The translations under genes were made by a program, and so were the position numbers. From an uncultured Collinsella sp. (GTDB taxonomy: Bacteria > Actinomycetota > Coriobacteriia > Coriobacteriales > Coriobacteriaceae), in the NCBI GenBank assembly GCA_938005465.1, contig CALLNU010000023.1:1-26795 (forward strand): a DNA stretch of 26,795 nt. The letters run 5' to 3'. The notes below the pieces were generated by a model. The model was not told the origin of the DNA and made no database searches. It saw only the letters and a program-made list of their open reading frames with translations. Of the stretch, positions 14,784-21,605 are shown in pieces; the stretch's first letter is position 1; each line of letters begins with the position of its first letter.

Positions 14784-15887
14784 CTAGCTGCGTTTTCGGA
14801 TCAGGGCAATGTAGAAGCCCTCAAAGTCGCGGCTAGGCGGAATGGTGAGCGTGCCGGGCAGGCCGTTGACGATGGCCGATACCTGACCCGCGGCAATGGC
14901 CTCGGTGAGAGCGTTGCTCTCGATATGCGGCTCCTCGCCGGCGTCCTGGGTGCGTCGTGCTTCACTTTCGCTTGGCGTGCCGTCGAGGGGGATAAGCTCG
15001 CAGTCCATATGCTTGTCGAGGGCCTCTTGCAGGGCGTCCTCGTTTTCCTGCGGCAAGATCGAACAAGTCGAATAGACGAGCGTGCCGCCCGGTTTGAGGG
15101 CCCCCATGGCGCGGTCCAGAAGTGCTCGCTGCGAGCGGGCGCACTTGCTCAGCAACTGCTCGGTGAGGCCGCGCAGGCTTTTCTCGTTGCCACTGATGAC
15201 GGTGCCCGTGCCGGTGCAGGGAGCGTCGAGCAGGATGCGGTCAAAGCGGAAGAACTCGTCGAGCTCGCGTGCGTCGATGCGCATGACGGGCACGTTTTTG
15301 GCACCCTGGCGATGGAGGTTCGACTCGAGCTTTTCGGCGCGGGGAATGCTCATCTCACAGGCGGTGAGGTGCGCCTGTCCCTGGGTGAGGGCGGCGATCT
15401 GCGTCGTCTTGCCGCCGGGGGCTGCGCACATGTCCAGGATGTCCTCGCCTGTCTGGGCGCCCAACACCAAAGGCGGCATCATGGACGACAGGCTCTGCAG
15501 ATAGATCTTGCCGTCGCGATAGATGTCGAGATCCCACAGATCGGAAACCTGGGCCTCGGGCAGGATAAAGGCGTCTGGGTACCAGGCGACGGGGTTGTGG
15601 GCGATGCCGGCGGCATCGAGCGCCGCAGCGATGTCCTCGGCGGTCGCCTTGAGCGTGTTGGCGCGCAGCGTGACCGGGCGTGTGGCCGCGGCGCCGAAGC
15701 CCTCGATCATGAGGTGAGCATCGGCGGGCGCATAGGCGCCGGCGACCGTGTCGACCATAAAGCGCGGCAGGTCGGCGGCGCAGGGAAGGGCGGCAAGCTG
15801 GTCGGAAAGCTCGGTGGCGGCAAACTGCCTAAGCTTGAGCTCGGGCTTAACCTGCTTTTTCTGCTTACGACGACGCGGCTTGGACAT
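14784..15887 (-). CDS. RsmB/NOP2-family RNA (cytosine-C5) methyltransferase
   Basis: A 367-residue protein starting at ATG 15887 with AAGGA 8 bases upstream. The S-adenosylmethionine motif DMCAAPGGKTTQ (152-163) is followed by the two family cysteines: PC in DAPCTGTGT (Cys224), which releases the product, and TC in YSTCSILPQENE (Cys275), the nucleophile. The N-terminus is very basic (KPRRRKQKKQ) and there is no room for the NusB-like domain of classical RsmB (about 430 residues). It is therefore an RsmB/RsmF-like enzyme whose exact rRNA or tRNA target is open. It lies 59 bases downstream of the metG-like gene on the same strand and is probably co-transcribed with it. Confidence 0.9.
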   Translation of the reverse strand: MSKPRRRKQKKQVKPELKLRQFAATELSDQLAALPCAADLPRFMVDTVAGAYAPADAHLMIEGFGAAATRPVTLRANTLKATAEDIAAALDAAGIAHNPVAWYPDAFILPEAQVSDLWDLDIYRDGKIYLQSLSSMMPPLVLGAQTGEDILDMCAAPGGKTTQIAALTQGQAHLTACEMSIPRAEKLESNLHRQGAKNVPVMRIDARELDEFFRFDRILLDAPCTGTGTVISGNEKSLRGLTEQLLSKCARSQRALLDRAMGALKPGGTLVYSTCSILPQENEDALQEALDKHMDCELIPLDGTPSESEARRTQDAGEEPHIESNALTEAIAAGQVSAIVNGLPGTLTIPPSRDFEGFYIALIRKRS

Positions 15888-15925
15888 CCGTCTTTCCTTC
15901 CCGTCCCAATTTGACTACTTTCCGG

Positions 15926-15945
15926 GCACGCCGCTGCTGGCGTGC
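15926..15945 (-). repeat. Hairpin between the metG-like and methyltransferase genes
   Basis: GCACGCC (15926-15932 on the plus strand, also GCACGCC read from the minus strand) pairs with GGCGTGC (15939-15945) around a 6-base loop. It lies directly after the metG-like stop on the minus strand with no T-run, so read-through to the methyltransferase is expected. It may tune relative mRNA levels. Confidence 0.45.
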
Positions 15946-15946
15946 T

Positions 15947-18097
15947 TTAGTACTGGCTCTCGTGCTTGCTAAAGAAGTCGTAGCGCGGGGGCAGCGGCTT
16001 CACACGGTGCTCGCCGGGCTTCTCGTCCAGGCTCTCCACGAACTCGTCCGTGGAGGCAAAGATGTTGTCCCAGCTAAAGAAAGCGACCGGGTCGACGTCG
16101 AAGTACTCACAGATGAGCTCGCAGCCGGCCGGCACAATACCGTGCATCAGGACGGTCGCCACGCGCAGCTCGGTAAAGGCGTCGACGAGGGCCTGCGTCA
16201 TCGCGGCATTGGCCGGCTCGCCCTCGAGCTTGTTGGCGGCCTTGGAGGCGTCGCTCCAGCGCTTGTTGGCGGCGCGCAGGTAGTCGTCGCACACGGCAAG
16301 CGCGCGGTGCGTCTCGAACTTGTACATGGCCTGCTCAAAGGCGAGAGCTGCCTGCTCGGCAGCCTCGACCACGGCGGCAGAGGCGGCACCGGCGGGGATG
16401 CAGCCGTTGCGGTAGGGGCTCTCGTCGCCTTCCTTGACGGCGACGCCGTAGAAGCAGCTGCGGGCCAGACGGTTGAACACGCCAGTCAGCAGCGCGCTCT
16501 CCTTAAGGGCCGGGTCGATAACGCGTTTGTCGTCGCAGGCGCGTACCTCGTTGCCGTCCTTGTCCTTGCCGGTCACACGCGTGTCGTATGCCTTGGGGCT
16601 AAAGCTCACCGGCTTCTCGGACAGGCCGAGCGACAGCCAGTGCGCACGCATCTGCTCGCAGGTGTAGTGGTTGAGCAGGTCGTCTGCCGGCGGGGGAGGC
16701 GTCTGCGAGGACGAGCTGGCCTTTTTGCCCATGTAGAGCAGGTGGTAGCAGGCGCTGACGGTGCTCTGCGTGAGGTCCCAGCCCAGGGCCTCCCACATGG
16801 CGGTCTGCGCGATGCAGTAGAAATAGATGTTGTCCTGACCGATGAACTGGTAAATCTGAGCGTCGTCAGAGCACCACCAGTCGCGCCAGTCGAGCGAGCT
16901 GTGCTGGTAGGCGGGCGCGGGGACCTGCGTGGAATCGGCGGCGGGCTCGCCCATGAGGGCGGCATCTTGGGCGGCGACGCCCTCGGTCACGCCGGCGGCC
17001 TTGGCATCGCGTGCGAGCACGGTGCGGGTGTAGCTGATGGGTGCCCACAGGCTCTCGGGCCAGCACCAGCAGGTGACGTCGGAGACGCCATCGACCTCGG
17101 GCACCGGAACGCCCCAGTCGATGTTGCCGGTGATGCGGAAGGGCACGAGCGCCTTGCCGCTGCGGAAGCGCACGCCGCCGTTGGCGAGCACCGCGTGGGC
17201 GTCGTCGCGCTCCTTCCAGCTGGGGAAGGTGACGGTAAAGCTGCTCTTGTTGCCCTCGGGCTCCAGCACGGTGTGCTCGGGCAGCTGGTCCTCGACGGCG
17301 TCGAAGGCCTCGCGGAACTTGTTCTGAATATAGAGCTGTGCCGGCAGCAGCCACTCCTCCATGGTCTTGGAGACCACGGAACGAACCTGCGGGTTCTGGG
17401 CGAGCTTGGCGGTGTAGGTCTTCATAAAGTCGAGGTAGGCCGGCAGGTCGAAGTAGAGGTTGTCGACCGGGCGCAGCTCGGGCACCTCGCCGGTGAGCTG
17501 GCTCTTGGGTGCGATGAGCTCCTCGGGCTCAAACTGGTGACCCAGGTCGCACTCGTCGGCATAAGCCTTCTCGGACTTGCAGCCCTGGATGGGGCAGCGG
17601 CCGATCACTTGGCGGCCGTTGAGGAACGTGCCGGCCTTGGCGTCGTAGAACTGCAGCGTGGAGCGCTTGGAGATGGTGCCCTGCTCATGCAGGCGCTTGA
17701 TAATCTCGGCGGTCACCTCGTTGTGAATCTGCGCAGCCGGCTCAAGGCCCGAGCCGCCGTAGATGTCGCAGCTGATGTTGTAGTTGTTGAGGGTCGCGGC
17801 CTGGCGGGAGTGATTGGACTCGACATACTCGCCGATGGACTTGTCGTAGCCTTCGTTCTCCTTGAGCTTGCGGTAGCTCTCCATGATGGGCGAGCCGTAG
17901 CAGTCGGTGCCCGAGGTGAAGATGACGTTCTCGCGGCCCAGACGGTCGCGCAGGAAGCGGGCGAAGAAGTCGGCCGGGACAAAGACGCCACCAACGTGGC
18001 CAAAGTGAAGGCCCTTGTTGCCGTAGGGCTCGCCGGCGGTAACGATGGCGCGGCGAGGCCAGCTGGGACGGTCGTTCATGGAGTATTTGGATGCCAT
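15947..18097 (-). CDS. metG: Divergent methionyl-tRNA synthetase-like protein
   Basis: A 716-residue protein starting at ATG 18097, with AAGGAG 4 bases upstream; an in-frame extension to 18190 runs through the promoter and is rejected. It follows the methionyl-tRNA synthetase plan. PYGNKGLHFGHVGG carries the HIGH motif as HFGH (31-34), then come GTDCYGSPI, a zinc-knuckle-like CPIQGC with further C/H residues, NIDWGVPVP and YQFIGQDNIYFY. A C-terminal helical anticodon-binding domain contains YLRAANKRW. Departures are notable: KMSKS is replaced by GKKASSSS (about 457-463) followed by a proline run, and the usual YVWxDAPxGY is WCWPESLWAPISY. Either this is the cell's divergent MetRS or a paralogue with another role. 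The gene symbol is given only for the family. It lies upstream of the RNA methyltransferase gene. No T-box leader is visible. Confidence 0.75.
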   Translation of the reverse strand: MASKYSMNDRPSWPRRAIVTAGEPYGNKGLHFGHVGGVFVPADFFARFLRDRLGRENVIFTSGTDCYGSPIMESYRKLKENEGYDKSIGEYVESNHSRQAATLNNYNISCDIYGGSGLEPAAQIHNEVTAEIIKRLHEQGTISKRSTLQFYDAKAGTFLNGRQVIGRCPIQGCKSEKAYADECDLGHQFEPEELIAPKSQLTGEVPELRPVDNLYFDLPAYLDFMKTYTAKLAQNPQVRSVVSKTMEEWLLPAQLYIQNKFREAFDAVEDQLPEHTVLEPEGNKSSFTVTFPSWKERDDAHAVLANGGVRFRSGKALVPFRITGNIDWGVPVPEVDGVSDVTCWCWPESLWAPISYTRTVLARDAKAAGVTEGVAAQDAALMGEPAADSTQVPAPAYQHSSLDWRDWWCSDDAQIYQFIGQDNIYFYCIAQTAMWEALGWDLTQSTVSACYHLLYMGKKASSSSQTPPPPADDLLNHYTCEQMRAHWLSLGLSEKPVSFSPKAYDTRVTGKDKDGNEVRACDDKRVIDPALKESALLTGVFNRLARSCFYGVAVKEGDESPYRNGCIPAGAASAAVVEAAEQAALAFEQAMYKFETHRALAVCDDYLRAANKRWSDASKAANKLEGEPANAAMTQALVDAFTELRVATVLMHGIVPAGCELICEYFDVDPVAFFSWDNIFASTDEFVESLDEKPGEHRVKPLPPRYDFFSKHESQY

Positions 18098-18178
18098 GGG
18101 ACTCCTTCGCATATGGTGAGAGCGCGGCCGGGCGCAAGGCCTGGCGACGCGGTGGTCAATTCGTGCATATCGTTCGAC

Positions 18179-18187
18179 ATTATCGCA
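18179..18187 (-). promoter_or_regulatory. Extended -10 promoter of the metG-like gene
   Basis: On the minus strand TGCGATAAT (18187 down to 18179) is an extended -10 element like that of degV. No good -35 is seen. The leader would be about 74 bases, too short for a T-box. Confidence 0.4.
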
Positions 18188-18215
18188 CATGCGGACGGGT
18201 ACGTGGCAGGGGCGC

Positions 18216-18221
18216 TATCCT
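18216..18221 (+). promoter_or_regulatory. -10 element giving a nearly leaderless DUF3267 transcript
   Basis: TATCCT (18216-18221) lies only 8 bases before the ATG at 18230. Initiation 7 or so bases downstream would put the first base at or next to the start codon. There is no Shine-Dalgarno sequence, which fits a leaderless mRNA. The -35 is weak. Confidence 0.35.
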
Positions 18222-18229
18222 AAGATGCT

Positions 18230-18796
18230 ATGAATGAGATTTCCAACATACATGCGTTTGAGGACGAGGATTTTCTGCACGCCTGCTTTGTGTGGGGGAT
18301 GGCGGTGCTTGGCGCATTTGCCGTGTGCCTGGTGCCGGTGTTTATGCTGCTGGGCGGGCCTGCGGACCTGGATGCGGCTGACGCGGGCGGCTGGACCACG
18401 GTCTTGGGCTGGATAGTCGGCTTGGCTGCGGTTTCGGCGGCGTCATTTGCCGTGCACGAGCTGGTGCACGGTGCGTTTTTTAAGCTGCTGGCGCCTGCGG
18501 GCGCGCAGGTGACCTTTGGGGCGAATCGCGAGACGGCGATGATCTATGCCTGCGCCGAGGGCGTGGTGTATTCGCGCCGGCGGTACGTGGCAGTTTGCCT
18601 GGCGCCGACGGTTGTTGTGACGACAGCGTTTGCCCTGGGGTTTGCGTTCTCGGGCTATCCGCTGCTGTGCTACCTGGCGGCCGGCTTGCATTTGTCGGGC
18701 TGTGTGGGCGACTGGTATTACGTGCGGACCATTTTGCGCGACCGCCGCATTGTCGCCTGTGAGGATACGTCCTTCGGCGTGCGCTTTTTTGGGTGA
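18230..18796 (+). CDS. DUF3267 membrane protein with zincin HExxH motif
   Basis: A 188-residue membrane protein. Hydrophobic helices lie near residues 20-42, 57-74, 117-140 and 145-160. HELVHG (76-81) at the end of the second helix is the HExxH zinc motif typical of the DUF3267 family of putative membrane zincin proteins. A downstream region (ACAEGVVYSRRRYVAVCLAP, about 107-126) matches the family's second conserved block. A proteolytic role is plausible, but no substrate is known. The gene has no clear ribosome site, and its -10 element sits close to the ATG. Its stop TGA (18794-18796) lies next to the queH ribosome site, so queH is translationally coupled to it. Confidence 0.8.
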   Translation: MNEISNIHAFEDEDFLHACFVWGMAVLGAFAVCLVPVFMLLGGPADLDAADAGGWTTVLGWIVGLAAVSAASFAVHELVHGAFFKLLAPAGAQVTFGANRETAMIYACAEGVVYSRRRYVAVCLAPTVVVTTAFALGFAFSGYPLLCYLAAGLHLSGCVGDWYYVRTILRDRRIVACEDTSFGVRFFG

Positions 18797-18806
18797 GGAG
18801 ATGTCG

Positions 18807-19382
18807 ATGAAGCCGTTGTTGCTGCATGCGTGCTGTGCGCCGTGCTCGCTTGAGCCGGTCCGCCTGCTGCGCGAGGAAGGGTTTGAGCCCACGATTTGCT
18901 GGACCAACCCCAATATTCAACCGCGCGATGAATGGCAGCGGCGCTTGGACGAGCTGTGCCGGTGGTGTGCCGATGGCGGCATTGAGCTCATCGAGGCGGG
19001 GGAGGACCGCGAGCGCTGGGAGGCCGGCGTGGCACCGCTGGGCGCCGATCGGCCTCGTCGCTGTCGCGCGTGCTATGCCTTGCGCTTGGCCGAGGCGTGC
19101 CGCGTGGCCCAGGAGCGCGGGTTTGAGTTTGTGGGCACGACGCTCGCCGTCTCGCCGTACCAGCTGTTCGATACCTGCAATGACGTGCTTGAGCGCTTGG
19201 CGGCGGCACATGGGCTCACCCCGGTGATTCGCGATTTTCGCCCGTATTACCCCGAGGCGACACGCCGTTCGCGCGAGCTTGGCATGTATCGGCAGAACTA
19301 CTGTGGTTGCCGCTTCTCGGCTATCGAGGCGGCCATGGACCGCGCCCGTATCCGCGACGAGCGCAAAGCCGCCAAAAAGTAG
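18807..19382 (+). CDS. queH: Epoxyqueuosine reductase QueH
   Basis: A 191-residue protein. The start is ATG 18807, 6 bases after GAGGAG (18795-18800); the ATG at 18801 abuts that site. QueH (DUF208) signatures are all present: LLLHACCAPCS (Cys9, Cys10, Cys13), a CRWC pair (51, 54), RRCRACYALRL (Cys86, Cys89), GTTLAVSPYQLFD (110-122) and YRQNYCGCRFS (Cys166, Cys168). These cysteines bind an iron-sulfur cluster and a second metal. The enzyme reduces epoxyqueuosine to queuosine at tRNA position 34, the last step of the pathway, and needs no cobalamin, unlike QueG. It is coupled to the DUF3267 gene. Its pathway partner QueA lies about 6 kb downstream across the arginine locus. Confidence 0.93.
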   Translation: MKPLLLHACCAPCSLEPVRLLREEGFEPTICWTNPNIQPRDEWQRRLDELCRWCADGGIELIEAGEDRERWEAGVAPLGADRPRRCRACYALRLAEACRVAQERGFEFVGTTLAVSPYQLFDTCNDVLERLAAAHGLTPVIRDFRPYYPEATRRSRELGMYRQNYCGCRFSAIEAAMDRARIRDERKAAKK

Positions 19383-19442
19383 TTCATTTGGGCTGGGGCT
19401 TTGAGCTGTCTGTGCGGTACGGTCGTTTTTGGGAAAGTCGAT

Positions 19443-20099
19443 TTAATTAAGCGTGTGATCGTGGCTCGCTTGATACCAAACGACGACTCCTATGATTCTA
19501 ATCCTCCGTTTGTTAAACATCAGATCCGGACTTGCTGTTGCATATGAATGGGACGACAGCACAATCATGTCGTTTCCTTCTGCAAATCGCCTAATTACCG
19601 GTGTTTTACCGTCTGCGAGCGCCAATACAGCACAGCCGTTCCAAGGCTTTGCGGTGGTATCGACAAGTAGTAAGCTGCCGGGAGGGTAAATGCGGGACAT
19701 TTCGTCACCTTTGATTTTAACGAAAACGCTATGTGGGTGACGCTTGGCTACGTCTACAGGCGCGCAAGCATTTTGTTGGCTGTGAGTGATGCGGCGCTTT
19801 TGCGATTCGATATCGATGACGGGAAATGCGCCCTCCATTTCGTGGATAGCAGGGTCTTCGTCGGTGACGATTCTTTTATTTGCGAGCTTTACGGCCAAAC
19901 CGTTTTCCTCGCCAACAAGTTCATCGCGGGTGCAACCGAAGAGCGCTTGTAACTTTTCGATATGGCGCTCACGGGGGGCATACCGACTTTTTTCCCAACG
20001 ACAAACGGTCTCTTTAGATACCCCCAACATCTCTGCAAGTTGCGCCTGACCAAGGTGCTCCATGGTGCGGAGTTTACGAATATTTGCCCCGAAGCCCAT
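19443..20099 (-). CDS. HTH transcriptional regulator with S24-like sensor domain
   Basis: A 218-residue protein. ATG 20099 lies 2 bases after the stop of the upstream arginine deiminase paralogue, so the two are coupled; a longer in-frame start lies within that gene and is rejected. Residues 5-62 form a Cro/CI-type helix-turn-helix (QAQLAEMLGVSKETVCRWEK). Residues about 122-205 form a LexA/CI-like S24 fold (FVKIKGDEMSRIYPPGSLLLVD). The catalytic serine of GDSM is glutamate here (Glu133), and the lysine expected near VIRRF is arginine. Self-cleavage is therefore unlikely and the domain probably acts as a ligand or dimerisation module. The likely target is the divergent region at 21353-21605 (inference). 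Confidence 0.85.
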   Translation of the reverse strand: MGFGANIRKLRTMEHLGQAQLAEMLGVSKETVCRWEKSRYAPRERHIEKLQALFGCTRDELVGEENGLAVKLANKRIVTDEDPAIHEMEGAFPVIDIESQKRRITHSQQNACAPVDVAKRHPHSVFVKIKGDEMSRIYPPGSLLLVDTTAKPWNGCAVLALADGKTPVIRRFAEGNDMIVLSSHSYATASPDLMFNKRRIRIIGVVVWYQASHDHTLN

Positions 20100-20101
20100 G
20101 G

Positions 20102-21352
20102 CTATAGATCCTCTCGCCACAGAGGGAGGCATAGACAGTTTGTGCCACCATAGCCTTTGGTGAGCTCGTCAATGGATAACGGGAATAATTCCATTCCTGC
20201 TTTCTCAAGCGCTTCGTTGGTCCAAACGTTTTCTTCATATACGCATAGTTTTCCTGGCGAGAGCGCAAGGATAGACGTTGCGTTGTTCCGGCGCTCTCTT
20301 TCGTAGGCGGTTTGATTCCCGCCTCCGCAGTCAATTACTTTTATTGGTTCGCAACAGGCTGCAGAGAGTATTTCCGGAATCGTGCGATCGATAGGAGTGA
20401 TCGTAAGGCCCTTTCCGGATCGTTTTAGTTGAATGCTGTATGCATCAACGGCATTGCATATCTCACGATCGATGAGGAACGCGTCGTGATCAATTCTACT
20501 TATGAACGTATCGAGGTGGATACGCAGCCCGTCAGAGGGGACTCGAATCGCAATTAGCTCGGTGGTCTGGAATTTATTTGAGGTCAGGAGCTCTTTGGCA
20601 AGTGACTCGACGGCGGCTGGTTCAGTTCGGTCAGAGATTCCAACTAATAATGTCTTAGCACTGATAACAAGAATGTCTCCGCCTTCGATATGGTAACTAC
20701 TCCTGTTCAAATCACATACCGGGGTTTCTCCCATGATCTTGTGGTGGGTGAATATCTGCCGGTATAAGGCGACCTCACGATCACGCTCAGGCCAATACAT
20801 ATGATTTAGGATGATGCCGTCTCCGACTACCACAGCAGGATCACGAGTGAAAAAAAGCGTGTTGAGGGGATTGACCAAGAGCGAGGCGGGGTCAAATTGC
20901 TCGTGCACGAGCGCCCGTAGTGTTTCCGACTGGTTTGAACATAGCTCAGTGTCTCCAAAGCGAATGCCGTTAAGTACTATATTCACCAATTCCTGGGTGT
21001 TCTTAGCGTTCTCAAACAGCTGGGTTATTGTCTCGAGGAACTCTCTGCCTGTTGCTCCACTGCAACGGAGGTAGTCATCAATAAAACATTTAAGTGATTG
21101 GGGCTCAGTTTCAAGTGAGTCTTCGAGAAGGTCCCTAATTTCAATGGTTTCTACGCCATGCTTCTCAAGCAATTGAACCATGGAATCGTGCTCATATATT
21201 GCTTTGTCGAGGTCAAAACGACCGCTCCATTTTCGCAGGGAGAAAACTTGGCTGAAGTCGGCATCAGGGTAGTTTTGTGTTTCAGTTCCTGGTCGATGGA
21301 CAAGTACGGCTTTTAAATGACCGATTTCATTTGTTATGTGTACGCCTTGCAT
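20102..21352 (-). CDS. Divergent arginine deiminase paralogue
   Basis: A 416-residue protein starting at ATG 21352 with AGGAG 7 bases upstream. It has the full length and fold of arginine deiminase. Catalytic residues are kept: FFTRDP (Asp171), YHIEGGD (His221, Glu223), RIHLDT (His279, Asp281) and TNCLCLPL (Cys406). The substrate arginines in ERDRE and ISDRTE are also kept. However, the arginine expected five residues before the catalytic cysteine (GRGGPRC in the second copy, Arg399) is tyrosine here (KGYGGTNC, Tyr401), and the arginine next to the cysteine is asparagine. It is only moderately similar to the copy at 23077. It may be an arginine deiminase with altered affinity or act on another guanidino compound. 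It is the first gene of a unit with the HTH/S24 regulator. Confidence 0.8.
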   Translation of the reverse strand: MQGVHITNEIGHLKAVLVHRPGTETQNYPDADFSQVFSLRKWSGRFDLDKAIYEHDSMVQLLEKHGVETIEIRDLLEDSLETEPQSLKCFIDDYLRCSGATGREFLETITQLFENAKNTQELVNIVLNGIRFGDTELCSNQSETLRALVHEQFDPASLLVNPLNTLFFTRDPAVVVGDGIILNHMYWPERDREVALYRQIFTHHKIMGETPVCDLNRSSYHIEGGDILVISAKTLLVGISDRTEPAAVESLAKELLTSNKFQTTELIAIRVPSDGLRIHLDTFISRIDHDAFLIDREICNAVDAYSIQLKRSGKGLTITPIDRTIPEILSAACCEPIKVIDCGGGNQTAYERERRNNATSILALSPGKLCVYEENVWTNEALEKAGMELFPLSIDELTKGYGGTNCLCLPLWREDL

Positions 21353-21434
21353 GTCTGTCTCCTGTCCTGCTGGTTTTTATATAAGGCTAAGGCAGGTTCC
21401 TTGTTGTGTTGCGGAAAAGTTAAAAGACGTATGC

Positions 21435-21481
21435 AATTGATAAATAACATCAATTTTAAATATCAGATTGATTAATAACGT
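21435..21481. promoter_or_regulatory. Candidate operator pair in the divergent arginine region
   Basis: ATTGATAAATAACAT (21436-21450) and ATTGATTAATAACGT (21467-21481) match at 13 of 15 bases and are exactly 31 bp apart, three helical turns. The first also lies in the inverted repeat AATTGAT-N7-ATCAATT (21435-21455). The TTGATA and TTGATT strings could double as -35 elements on the plus strand. Both divergent units could be controlled here by the HTH/S24 protein or by an ArgR-type regulator. The rest of 21353-21605 is AT-rich with no gene; TATATAA at about 21377-21383 may be a -10 for the minus-strand unit. Confidence 0.5.
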
Positions 21482-21605
21482 CACTTTAGCTGCCGTTCAT
21501 AGGTGAAAAGCGACACGATGGCGATGGTTGGCCGACCACCGCTGAGCAACCTCATACATTTATGGTGCCAGCTGGATAGATGGGAAAAGGAATGAAGGAG
21601 GAGAT

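Noticed and set aside
14925..15914. Plus-strand open frame of 329 codons antisense to the methyltransferase.
   Set aside because: The minus strand has the complete methyltransferase motifs; the plus frame has no ribosome site or family signature.
18098..18171. T-box leader ahead of the metG-like gene.
   Set aside because: The leader is too short (about 74 bases) and shows no T-box sequence or terminator pair.
15911..18223. Very long plus-strand open frame antisense to the metG-like gene (about 770 codons).
   Set aside because: The minus strand carries clear synthetase motifs with a ribosome site; the plus frame is a high-GC shadow rich in Val/Ala/Gly/Leu with no recognisable family.
21435..21455. 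FNR/ArcR-type site (TTGAT-N4-ATCAA) in the arginine divergent region.
   Set aside because: The half-sites match but the spacer is 7 bases, not 4; kept as an operator of unknown factor.
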